Source of the DNA: Gammaproteobacteria bacterium
GTDB taxonomy: Bacteria > Pseudomonadota > Gammaproteobacteria > J044
Reading direction: 5' to 3'
Assembly: GCA_026995955.1 (NCBI GenBank)
Contig: JALWNJ010000096.1
Location: forward strand, 1-6,899
Length of the DNA stretch: 6,899 nucleotides
In this document: positions 1-5,928 of the stretch, piece by piece
Layout: the number at the start of each line of letters is the position of its first letter
Position numbering within the stretch: position 1 is the first letter of the stretch
Translations under genes and position numbers: made by a program
Notes under the pieces: model-generated
What the model saw: only the letters and a program-made list of their open reading frames with translations
Databases searched by the model: none
Told to the model about the DNA's origin: nothing

Positions 1-16
1 GCCAGAGGGGCCGCCA

Positions 17-25
17 TGCTAAACT
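17..25 (+). promoter_or_regulatory. Possible extended -10 element for purC
   Basis: TGCTAAACT has the layout of an extended -10 box (TGn followed by TAAACT, 4 of 6 matches to TATAAT). It lies about 30 bp before the preferred purC start at 58, which would leave a short leader. The matching -35 would fall before the window, so it cannot be checked. The site overlaps an upstream in-frame ATG at 16, which is one reason to prefer the later start. This is pattern matching only. Confidence 0.3.
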
Positions 26-57
26 CGCGCCATGTCCCCAAGCCCCGAAGCGACCCC

Positions 58-948
58 ATGGACACCCTGACCGAGGCCCTGTTCGAGCCGCAAATCGACA
101 GCCTGCCGCTGATTCACCGCGGCAAGGTGCGCAATCTGTACGCGGTGGACGACCGGCACATGCTGGTGGTGACCTCCGACCGCATCTCCGCCTTCGACGT
201 GATCCTGCCCACACCGATCCCGGGCAAGGGGGTGGTGCTGACGCAGATCTCGAACTTCTGGTTCCGGCGGCTGGCCCATCTGGCGCCCAACCACCTCACC
301 GACATCGATCCGGAATCGGTGGTGGCCGAAGGCGAGCGCGACCAGGTGCGCGACCGCAGCGTGGTGGTGAAAAGGCTCAGGGCGCTGCCGGTGGAGGCCA
401 TCGTGCGCGGCTACCTGATCGGCTCGGGCTGGAAGGACTACCAGGCCACCGGCCAGGTCTGCGGCATCCCCCTGCCCGAAGGGCTCCGGCTTGCCGACCG
501 CCTGCCGGAGCCCATCTACACGCCCTCCACCAAGGCCGAGGTGGGCGACCACGACATCAACATCGACTACGGGGAGACCGAGCGCCTGCTGGGCCCGGAG
601 ATCGCCGCCCGGGTGCGCGACCTGAGCCTGCAACTGTACGCCGAGGCCGCCGAATACGCGCGCGGGCGCGGCATCATCATCGCCGACACCAAGTTCGAGT
701 TCGGGCTCGACGAGGACGGGCAGGTGGTACTCATCGACGAGGTACTGACCCCCGATTCCTCCCGTTTCTGGCCGGCCGAGGACTACCGCTCCGGCATCAG
801 CCCGCCCTCCTTCGACAAGCAGTTCGTGCGCGACTGGCTGGAGACCCTGGACTGGGACAAGACCCCGCCCGGCCCCGAGCTGCCGCCGGAGGTGGTGCGG
901 CGCACGGCCGAGAAGTACCGCGAGGCCCTCGCCCGGCTGACCGGCTGA
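58..948 (+). CDS. purC: Phosphoribosylaminoimidazole-succinocarboxamide synthase (SAICAR synthetase)
   Basis: A cytoplasmic enzyme of de novo purine synthesis that joins CAIR and aspartate, using ATP, to make SAICAR. The 296-residue protein shows the N-terminal GKVRN nucleotide-binding motif (residues 22-26), the first family signature [14 protein letters not shown] (110-123), the second signature ADTKFEFG (209-216), and the downstream [13 protein letters not shown] block (226-238). At about 296 residues it matches the longer, yeast-like form of the family rather than the short E. coli type of about 237 residues. An ATG at 16 is in frame and has a purine-rich AGAGGGG before it, so a 310-residue form is possible. 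The start at 58 was chosen because the family homology begins there and a -10-like element overlaps the earlier ATG. Only 4 bp separate it from oxyR, so the two may share a transcript although their functions are unrelated. The function is secure; the start is less so. Confidence 0.95.
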   Translation: MDTLTEALFEPQIDSLPLIHRGKVRNLYAVDDRHMLVVTSDRISAFDVILPTPIPGKGVVLTQISNFWFRRLAHLAPNHLTDIDPESVVAEGERDQVRDRSVVVKRLRALPVEAIVRGYLIGSGWKDYQATGQVCGIPLPEGLRLADRLPEPIYTPSTKAEVGDHDINIDYGETERLLGPEIAARVRDLSLQLYAEAAEYARGRGIIIADTKFEFGLDEDGQVVLIDEVLTPDSSRFWPAEDYRSGISPPSFDKQFVRDWLETLDWDKTPPGPELPPEVVRRTAEKYREALARLTG

Positions 949-952
949 GGCG

Positions 953-1882
953 ATGACGCTCACCGAGCTGCGCTACATCGTGGCGGTGGCCCGGCACCGC
1001 CACTTCGGGCATGCCGCGGAGGCCTGTCATGTCAGCCAGCCCACGCTGAGCATGGGGGTGCGCCGGCTCGAGGAGCAGCTGGGCGTCCAGCTGTTCGAAC
1101 GCGGCCATGGCGAGGTGCGCATCACGGCGGTGGGCGAGGAGATCGTGGCCCAGGCCCAGCGCGTGCTGGACGAGGCCGAGCGCATCCCGCTCATCGCCGG
1201 CCGTCATGCCGATCCGCTGGACGGACCGCTGCGCCTCGGCGCAATCTACACCATCGGACCCTACCTGCTGCCCTGGCTGGTGCCGCTGCTGCGCGAGCGC
1301 GCGCCGCGCATGCCGCTGCTGATCGAAGAGGACTACACCGTCGGCCTGGCGCGACGGCTGCGCAGCGGCGAGCTGGACGCGATCCTCGTCGCCCTGCCCT
1401 TCGACGAACCGGGCATCGACACCCGACCGCTGTACGAGGAACCCTTCGTCGCCCTGCTCCCCAGCGGGCATCCGCTGGCGGAATGCGAGGCGGTTTCCCT
1501 TGCCGAACTGGCCGAGGAGGATCTGCTGCTGCTCGGTCCGGGCCACTGCTTCCGCGACCAGCTGCTGGCCGCCTGTCCGGCCTGCCGCGAACGCGCCGAG
1601 TCCTGGGCCGCGCGCGGGCTGGAGGGCAGCTCGCTGGAGACCATCCGCCATATGGTGGCCTCGGGCCTGGGGGTGACGGTGCTGCCCTGCACGGCGGCGG
1701 GTGATGCACAGGGACCGGGGCGCGTCACCCGCGTGCGGCGCCTGGAGGGCCCCGTGCCGCAGCGCCGGGTGGCGCTTGCCTGGCGCAGCGGTTTCCCGCG
1801 CAGGGCCGCCATCGAGACACTGTGCACGGCCATCGCCGAGGTCCCCCTCTCCTGCATCCGCAAGCTGGCTTCCGATAATTAA
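953..1882 (+). CDS. oxyR: Hydrogen peroxide-sensing LysR-family regulator OxyR
   Basis: A cytoplasmic transcription factor that senses H2O2 by forming a disulfide and then activates peroxide-defence genes. The N-terminal winged helix-turn-helix is clear (about residues 1-60), with the family block CHVSQPTLS at 25-33. The regulatory domain holds the OxyR hallmark GHCFRDQLLAAC, which puts the peroxidatic cysteine at C199 and the resolving cysteine at C208, exactly the E. coli numbering. T100 in the TIGPYLLP block also keeps its position, and SLETIRHMVASGLGVTVLP corresponds to the E. coli segment after the redox loop. The length of 309 is close to the usual 305. One extra cysteine, C211, creates a CPAC sequence right after the loop. 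The ATG is 4 bp after the purC stop, with GAGG overlapping that stop as the only visible Shine-Dalgarno-like element. It lies just upstream of a rubrerythrin-rubredoxin-reductase cassette, which is therefore a likely target. The OxyR assignment rests on the redox motif and is strong. Confidence 0.95.
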   Translation: MTLTELRYIVAVARHRHFGHAAEACHVSQPTLSMGVRRLEEQLGVQLFERGHGEVRITAVGEEIVAQAQRVLDEAERIPLIAGRHADPLDGPLRLGAIYTIGPYLLPWLVPLLRERAPRMPLLIEEDYTVGLARRLRSGELDAILVALPFDEPGIDTRPLYEEPFVALLPSGHPLAECEAVSLAELAEEDLLLLGPGHCFRDQLLAACPACRERAESWAARGLEGSSLETIRHMVASGLGVTVLPCTAAGDAQGPGRVTRVRRLEGPVPQRRVALAWRSGFPRRAAIETLCTAIAEVPLSCIRKLASDN

Positions 1883-1889
1883 AAACTAT
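1875..1889 (+). promoter_or_regulatory. Candidate OxyR-binding half-site overlapping the oxyR stop codon
   Basis: ATAATTAAAAACTAT matches the published OxyR half-site consensus ATAGntnnnanCTAT at 9 of its 10 fixed positions; the only mismatch is A for G at position 4. It overlaps the oxyR stop codon and lies about 100 bp before the rubrerythrin start. A second half-site with the canonical 7-bp spacing would fall at about 1897-1911, where the match is poor. It could be a genuine activator site for the rubrerythrin operon or a chance match in AT-rich DNA. Confidence 0.35.
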
Positions 1890-1987
1890 CAACAAATTCA
1901 AAACATTCGATTTCACTTATTTTTGGAATTGTTCCAATATTGCTCCCGACGCTGAGTCATCACCCGAAACACGAGAGGAGCAAGACC
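1883..1987 (+). promoter_or_regulatory. AT-rich intergenic control region upstream of rubrerythrin
   Basis: This gap between oxyR and rubrerythrin is the only sizeable non-coding DNA in the window. By hand count 1871-1940 holds 17 G/C of 70 bases (about 24%), against clearly GC-rich flanking genes. A weak sigma70-like pair is TTCACT (1912-1917), 17 bp, then CAATAT (1935-1940). The fit is poor (4/6 and 3/6), as expected of an activator-dependent promoter, but not convincing alone. A strong Shine-Dalgarno AGGAG at 1976-1980 precedes the rubrerythrin ATG by 7 bp. No terminator for oxyR is evident, so read-through is possible. Confidence 0.5.
1923..1937. promoter_or_regulatory. Perfect inverted repeat, possible operator
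   Basis: TTGGAATTGTTCCAA is a perfect 6-bp inverted repeat with a 3-bp centre. It lies between the proposed -35 and -10 elements of the rubrerythrin promoter and runs directly into a second 8-bp palindrome, CAATATTG (1935-1942). This position suits a repressor operator. It does not match any regulator consensus I can name. As RNA it would form only a weak short hairpin with no following T-run, so a terminator is unlikely. Confidence 0.35.
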
Positions 1988-2464
1988 ATGAACCACGAAG
2001 ACTCGATCACCATCCGCAACATCGAATCCGCCTTCGCCGGCGAGTCGATGGCCCACATCAAGTACCTGTACTTCGCCCGCCTGTGCCGCGCCCGCGGGGC
2101 CGAGGACATCGCCCGCGTGTTCGAGGAGACCGCGGCGCAGGAGGTGCAGCATGCCTTCGGTCATCTCGACCTGCTGATGCCGGCCGACCGGATGACCCCG
2201 GAGCGCTGCCTGGAACTGGCCATCGAGGGCGAGACCCACGAGTACACCGAGATGTACCCGAAGTTCCGTCACCTGGCGATGGAGGAAGGCAACGAGGCTG
2301 CGGTGCGCGAGATCGACGAGCAGATCGAGGAATCGCGCGAACACGCCGAGCGCTTCCGTGACACCCTGCGCAAGGCGGAGAAGCGCTTCGCCGCCCTGAC
2401 CCGGGTGGAGGAGCGCCATGCGCGCCACTACGAAGAGACGCTGGAACGGGCCCGCAACGCCTGA
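1988..2464 (+). CDS. rbr: Rubrerythrin without its own rubredoxin domain
   Basis: A cytoplasmic ferritin-like diiron protein that reduces H2O2 to water with electrons from rubredoxin. The 158-residue product has helix A with E19 (AGES), helix B with E52xxH55 (EVQH), helix C with E82 and E85 in [11 protein letters not shown], and a final helix with E141xxH144 (VEERH). This is a full set of expected iron ligands, including the extra helix-C glutamate typical of rubrerythrins. Classical rubrerythrins end in a C-terminal rubredoxin domain of about 45 residues; here the protein stops after the four-helix bundle and rubredoxin is encoded separately 40 bp downstream. Compared with the Desulfovibrio protein (recalled from memory), the stretch between helix C and the E141/H144 helix is about 25 residues longer and carries another acidic/His motif, E115, E118, H119. 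An earlier in-frame ATG at 1940 exists, but 1988 was chosen for its AGGAG at 7 bp and because homology starts there. Probable first gene of a three-gene operon. Confidence 0.92.
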   Translation: MNHEDSITIRNIESAFAGESMAHIKYLYFARLCRARGAEDIARVFEETAAQEVQHAFGHLDLLMPADRMTPERCLELAIEGETHEYTEMYPKFRHLAMEEGNEAAVREIDEQIEESREHAERFRDTLRKAEKRFAALTRVEERHARHYEETLERARNA

Positions 2465-2504
2465 ACCCGACTCCGAACCATTGAAACCGAGAGGAATTCG
2501 TACC

Positions 2505-2681
2505 ATGAAGAAATGGCAATGCATCGTCTGTGGCTTCGTCTATGACGAGGCCGAGGGCCTTCCCGAGGAAGGCATCGCACCCGGCACGCGCTGGGAAGAC
2601 ATCCCCGAGGACTGGGCCTGCCCGGACTGCGGGGTGGCCAAGGCCGATTTCGAGATGATCGAGATCGCCGACTGCGCCTGA
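2505..2681 (+). CDS. rubA: Rubredoxin
   Basis: A small cytoplasmic iron-sulfur electron carrier of 58 residues with a single Fe(Cys)4 site. The two ligand pairs are CIVC (C6, C9) and CPDC (C39, C42), each followed by Gly. The conserved core includes Y13, the [18 protein letters not shown] stretch (23-40) and F49. A fifth cysteine, C57, sits two residues from the end and is not part of the standard site. The gene lies 40 bp after rubrerythrin and 53 bp before rubredoxin reductase, so it most likely carries electrons between those two products, standing in for the missing rubredoxin domain of the rubrerythrin. It could also serve other rubredoxin-dependent enzymes such as alkane hydroxylases, though none is encoded here. 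A Shine-Dalgarno GAGAGGA at 2489-2495 precedes the ATG by 9 bp; the same CGAGAGGA octamer stands before rubrerythrin. Confidence 0.97.
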   Translation: MKKWQCIVCGFVYDEAEGLPEEGIAPGTRWEDIPEDWACPDCGVAKADFEMIEIADCA

Positions 2682-2693
2682 CACGGCATGGCC

Positions 2694-2710
2694 GGGGCGG
2701 CCCGCGCCCC
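2694..2710 (+). other. Short GC-rich hairpin between rubredoxin and its reductase
   Basis: GGGGCG, a 5-base loop, then CGCCCC form a perfect 6-bp stem in the 53-bp gap, about 12 bp before the AGGA of the reductase Shine-Dalgarno. No T-run follows, so it is not a standard intrinsic terminator. It could temper translation of the reductase or stabilise the mRNA end, or be incidental in GC-rich DNA. Confidence 0.25.
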
Positions 2711-2734
2711 AGCCCCTTTCCGGGAGGAAAGCGC

Positions 2735-3904
2735 ATGACCGCACACGATTCGAATCCCCTCGTCATCATCGGCACTGGCCTGGCCGGCTATACCCTCGCG
2801 CGCGAATTCCGTCGCCTGGACGCAGCCCGTCCGCTGGTGCTGGTCAGCCACGACGACGGTGCCTTCTATTCCAAGCCCATGCTGTCCAACGCGCTGAGCC
2901 AGGGCCGCGAGGTCGAGGCCCTGGTCACGGCCGATGCCGACACCATGGCAAGTCGCCTCGACGCCCGCGTCCTGGCGCACCGCGAGGTGGTTGCCATCGA
3001 CCGCGAACGGCGCCGTGTGCGCCTGGCCGACGGCGAGACGCTGGACTACGGCAAGCTGGTGCTGGCGGTGGGCGCCCGTCCGATCCGCATCCCGCTGCAG
3101 GGCGAGGCCGCCGATCGGGTGTCGTCGATCAACAATCTGGAGGACTATCGCCGCTTCCGCCAGGCACTGCGACCGGGCGCGACCGTGCTCATCATGGGCG
3201 CCGGCCTCATCGGCTGCGAGTTCGCCAACGATCTCGCGGCCAGCGGCCACGGCGTCACGGTCACCGATCCGGCACCGCTGCCGCTGGGCAGGCTGGCGCC
3301 GCCGGCCAATGCCGAACGCCTGCGCGATGCCCTGCAGGCGCTGGGCGTGGCCTGGTGCCTCGGCGATCATGTCGTGCGCCTCGACGAGGCCGCTGACGGG
3401 CGCCTCGAGGCCACCCTGGCGGGCGGTGAGCGCGTCGAGGCGGATCTGGTGCTGTCGGCGGTGGGCCTGCGGCCCGACACCCGCCTGGCCGAGGCCGCGG
3501 GGCTCGTCTGCCGGCGAGGCATCGTGGTCGACCACCTGCTGCGCACCAGCGATCCGGACATCCACGCCCTCGGCGACTGCATCGAGCTCGACGGCCAGGT
3601 GCTGCCCTTCGTGCAGCCGATCATGATCGGTGCCAGGGCCCTGGCGCGCACCCTGGCCGGACACCCTACCGAGGTGGACTACCCGCCGATGCCGGTGGTG
3701 GTGAAGACGCCGGCCTGTCCGACGGTGGTGGCGCCGCCGCCGGCCGGGGCCGAGGGTGAATGGCGGGTGGAAGCGGACGAAAGCGGCGTGGAGAGCCGCT
3801 TCGTGGACACGGCGGGCCGTCTGCGCGGCTTCGCCCTGAGCGGCGACCGCGCCGCACGCCGGCAGGCCCTGACCGCGGAACTGGAGGCGGCGGCAGACGC
3901 CTGA
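2735..3904 (+). CDS. rubB: NAD(P)H-dependent rubredoxin reductase (FAD flavoprotein)
   Basis: A cytoplasmic FAD enzyme that passes electrons from NAD(P)H to rubredoxin. The 389-residue protein has the two-dinucleotide-fold layout of pyridine nucleotide-disulfide oxidoreductase-like enzymes. An N-terminal FAD motif GTGLAG lies at 13-18, the central NAD motif GAGLIG at 155-160, and the second FAD-contacting motif ALGDC at 278-282. The acidic D178 at the end of the second strand of the NAD fold favours NADH over NADPH (inference). Length and the KPMLSNAL block (about 47-54) fit the Pseudomonas rubredoxin reductase type (about 384 residues). There is no CxxxxC redox disulfide in the N-terminal FAD region, which excludes glutathione- or lipoamide-type enzymes. 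The start has GGAGGA 6 bp upstream. As last gene of the rubrerythrin-rubredoxin cassette it supplies the electrons for peroxide reduction. Related ferredoxin or nitrite reductase flavoproteins are the alternative, but the neighbouring rubredoxin argues for this call. Confidence 0.92.
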   Translation: MTAHDSNPLVIIGTGLAGYTLAREFRRLDAARPLVLVSHDDGAFYSKPMLSNALSQGREVEALVTADADTMASRLDARVLAHREVVAIDRERRRVRLADGETLDYGKLVLAVGARPIRIPLQGEAADRVSSINNLEDYRRFRQALRPGATVLIMGAGLIGCEFANDLAASGHGVTVTDPAPLPLGRLAPPANAERLRDALQALGVAWCLGDHVVRLDEAADGRLEATLAGGERVEADLVLSAVGLRPDTRLAEAAGLVCRRGIVVDHLLRTSDPDIHALGDCIELDGQVLPFVQPIMIGARALARTLAGHPTEVDYPPMPVVVKTPACPTVVAPPPAGAEGEWRVEADESGVESRFVDTAGRLRGFALSGDRAARRQALTAELEAAADA

Positions 3905-3909
3905 GCTCA
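3900..3909. other. Palindrome joining two convergent stop codons
   Basis: The rubredoxin reductase stop (TGA, 3902-3904) and the barrel-gene stop on the other strand (TCA, 3907-3909) are separated by only GC. Together they form the perfect 10-bp palindrome CTGAGCTCAG. There is no loop, long stem or T-run, so no intrinsic terminator is seen for either operon and their transcripts may overlap at the 3' ends. Confidence 0.6.
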
Positions 3910-5100
3910 GAAGTACCAGCCCAGCTCCAGCCGCAGGTAGTCGTCGTCGCGCAGGCCGTAGGCCAGGTCGCGCGGATCCATGCGCGCGAAGCCCTGCGCC
4001 TCGATGCTCAGTTTCAGGTCCTCGCCGATGCGGGTGCTGGCCTCCACCCGCAGCATCTCGCTGCCCAGCGTCAGGTCGTGGAACAGGCCGGCCAGGATCT
4101 CGCTGCTGTCGGCATCGTTGAACGCCAGGCGCAGGCCGGCGAACACATCGTCCTGCAACAGGGTGAGGGCGTTCAGGCCGCGACTGTCGTAGTTGTACTC
4201 GAGCAGGCTGCCCAGGTCCCAGCCGCTGCCGGCGACATCGTAGAAGGTGTACTCGAAGCCGCCCACCGCGGCGCTGTACCAGCTCCCGCCGCGCCGCTCG
4301 CGGATCGCCTCCAGCTTCCAGGTCCAGTCCTCGACGATCCATTGCGCGTCCAGCCCCAGCCGGCGCGACTGCTCGTAGAAGGGCGCCAGCACCGCTTCCC
4401 CCGAGCCGTTCATGGTGAGGACCAGCCGCGGCATGCGGGCGGTACCGACAAAGACACTCAGCCCCAGATCCAGCTCGCCGAAGGTGGCTGAGACGCGCAG
4501 CGCATGATCGACATGATGCCGCCCCGCATCGCTCTCGTAGCGGGCCAGGTCGTTGTCCACCGGCAGGGCGAAGCGCTGGCGGTCGGGTACCCCGGGCCAG
4601 CTGCGCTCGCGGAACAGCGGCAGCAGGTAGTATTCGACATCGCCCCAGTCGAAGCTGGCGGCCAGGCTCAGCATCGGCTGGCCCAGCTTGTCCTCGCCGT
4701 CGAGGTCCTCCACCCCGTCGATCTGGTTCACCACATCGACCAGGTGGTTGGACTCGGTCACGCCCCAGAACACCTTGCCGATGCCGACGCGCCCCTCCCA
4801 GTCGCCCTTGCGGGCATAGACATTGAGCTCGCGAATGTCGCCATGGGTTCGCTCGCCACCGGCGCTGTCCCGGCGGTAGAAGGGCACGAGGGTGAACGAC
4901 AGCGCGCCGTCGTTCCACTCGCGGTACAGCTCCGGCTCAACCGCCAGCGAGGCGTCGTTTCTGACCTGGCCGGGATAGCGCGGCGGGCTCGGATACAGGT
5001 TGGCCTGGCCGCTGATCGATCCGCTCAGGCGCCAGCCGTCGGCCGCTGCCGGAACAGCGGCGACGAGCAGGGCGAGCAGGGGCAGCAGGCGAGGCAGCAT
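3907..5100 (-). CDS. Outer-membrane beta-barrel protein of unknown function
   Basis: I do not recognise a named gene. The 397-residue product starts with a clear signal peptide (hydrophobic stretch at about 5-17, VPAAA then cleavage near residue 20/21). The rest is rich in alternating polar/hydrophobic strands with aromatic girdle residues, and there is no cysteine. The last strand, YLRLELGWYF, ends in the terminal Phe that the BAM complex recognises in outer-membrane proteins. A conserved-looking segment GRVGIGKVFWGVTESNHLVD lies around residues 103-122. The ATG directly follows the TAG of the upstream LolA-like gene with no gap, so translation is probably coupled. The neighbours, an RND/MMPL permease and a LolA-like periplasmic protein, suggest it is the outer-membrane member of the same transport route. 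DUF1302-type or alginate-export-type barrels are the families to compare. The barrel assignment is strong; the role is inference from context. Confidence 0.82.
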   Translation of the reverse strand: MLPRLLPLLALLVAAVPAAADGWRLSGSISGQANLYPSPPRYPGQVRNDASLAVEPELYREWNDGALSFTLVPFYRRDSAGGERTHGDIRELNVYARKGDWEGRVGIGKVFWGVTESNHLVDVVNQIDGVEDLDGEDKLGQPMLSLAASFDWGDVEYYLLPLFRERSWPGVPDRQRFALPVDNDLARYESDAGRHHVDHALRVSATFGELDLGLSVFVGTARMPRLVLTMNGSGEAVLAPFYEQSRRLGLDAQWIVEDWTWKLEAIRERRGGSWYSAAVGGFEYTFYDVAGSGWDLGSLLEYNYDSRGLNALTLLQDDVFAGLRLAFNDADSSEILAGLFHDLTLGSEMLRVEASTRIGEDLKLSIEAQGFARMDPRDLAYGLRDDDYLRLELGWYF

Positions 5101-5928
5101 CTACTTCAGGCTCTTGAGCCGGTTCTTGCGGAAGTCGCTGTCCCTGAGGCCGGTGTGGAAACGGTAGTTCTTCCAGATCAGCACCGTGCGCTTGCCGTTC
5201 TGGTGATTGACCATCTCCATGCGGCCCGGCCGCCACCAGTGGCCCTCGTACCGCCGGTAGTCATGGTAGGTGAGGGTCTTGAGCAGGCTGTTCTTGCGGT
5301 CGTAGAACTCGACCTTCATGGGCCGGAAGTGCTGCTTGTCGATCCATACCAGGCGCCGCGTGTAGCCGGAGTACTTGTACTGCGGCCGCTGCTCCAGCAC
5401 CCAGCACTGCAGCCCCTCGCCGCAGGGCTCGTCACGCAGCCAGCGGTGGTGGTACTTCTCCACTTCCTGCGAGCCGAGATCCTCGTAGGCGAACTCGCTG
5501 CCCATGAAGGGGCCGGACTTGTTGCGCGAGTTGATGCGCTTGACGCGCTTGAGTGCCGGCAGGTAGAGCCACTGGTCGTCGGGCTTGACGCCGTGCGACC
5601 AGGTGAGCATGGCGGTGCCCTTCACATCACGCGGGGCATCGAAGATCGACATGCTCTTGTCGCCGTCGCCCTGCACCTCGAGGATGCGGGTGCGCAACTG
5701 GCGCCGGCTCTCGCGCCCCTTGCGGTCGTACAGGATCATCTCCATGTCGGCGCGGATGTCGCCGAAGCCGGCATCGTAGGCATCGGCGGCGCGGGCGATG
5801 GCCAGCCCCTTGGCGTCGGGGTCGGTCTGTTTCTCGATCCCGGCGCGCAGGGCGTCGGCGTCCACGGCCAGGGCCAGCAGCGGCAGCGCCAGCAGCAGGC
5901 CGCTCAGCAGGGCGGGCAGGCGTTTCAT
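5101..5928 (-). CDS. LolA-like periplasmic protein (outer membrane lipoprotein-sorting family)
   Basis: A 275-residue secreted protein with a signal peptide (MKR, hydrophobic 6-20, probable cleavage ALA/V near 21/22). No lipobox cysteine follows, so it should be soluble in the periplasm. The mature part has the hallmarks of the LolA-like 'outer membrane lipoprotein-sorting protein' family (Pfam LolA_like as I recall it): a D-G-D-K-S block near 87-92, DQWLYLPALKRVKRI at 118-132 and SGPFMGSEFAYEDL at 138-151. Related LolA/LolB folds bind acyl chains in a half-barrel, so it may carry a lipid or lipidated cargo between membranes (inference). C169 and C175 are the only cysteines and could form a periplasmic disulfide. 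Its ATG overlaps the permease stop by 4 bp (ATGA), which implies translational coupling, and its TAG abuts the barrel start. The family call is good; the substrate is unknown. It is not the canonical LolA, which is shorter and lies in another context. Confidence 0.85.
   Translation of the reverse strand: MKRLPALLSGLLLALPLLALAVDADALRAGIEKQTDPDAKGLAIARAADAYDAGFGDIRADMEMILYDRKGRESRRQLRTRILEVQGDGDKSMSIFDAPRDVKGTAMLTWSHGVKPDDQWLYLPALKRVKRINSRNKSGPFMGSEFAYEDLGSQEVEKYHHRWLRDEPCGEGLQCWVLEQRPQYKYSGYTRRLVWIDKQHFRPMKVEFYDRKNSLLKTLTYHDYRRYEGHWWRPGRMEMVNHQNGKRTVLIWKNYRFHTGLRDSDFRKNRLKSLK

Noticed and set aside
16..57. A 14-residue N-terminal extension of PurC from the ATG at 16
   Set aside because: The extension does not resemble the family and overlaps a -10-like element. 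It was not fully excluded, because a purine-rich stretch does precede that ATG.
19..963. A 314-codon open frame antisense to purC
   Set aside because: Mirror frame of a conserved enzyme gene; the product has no recognisable domain.
797..1651. A 284-codon open frame antisense to oxyR
   Set aside because: Gln/Ala/Arg-rich shadow of the oxyR coding strand with no motif or plausible start context.
1923..1937. Inverted repeat read as an oxyR intrinsic terminator
   Set aside because: The stem is only 6 bp, mostly A-T, and no T-run follows it.
1925..1943. Possible sigma54 promoter (TTGG ... TTGC)
   Set aside because: The GG and GC dinucleotides are separated by 15 bp rather than the required 10.
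1940..1987. A 16-residue N-terminal extension of rubrerythrin from the ATG at 1940
   Set aside because: There is no good Shine-Dalgarno before it, whereas AGGAG sits 7 bp before the ATG at 1988, where family homology begins.
2540..4918. A 792-codon open frame on the - strand across rubredoxin reductase and most of the barrel gene
   Set aside because: Its product is Arg/Ala/Gly-rich, has no family motif, and overlaps two real genes in other frames. Long stop-free shadows are common in high-GC DNA.
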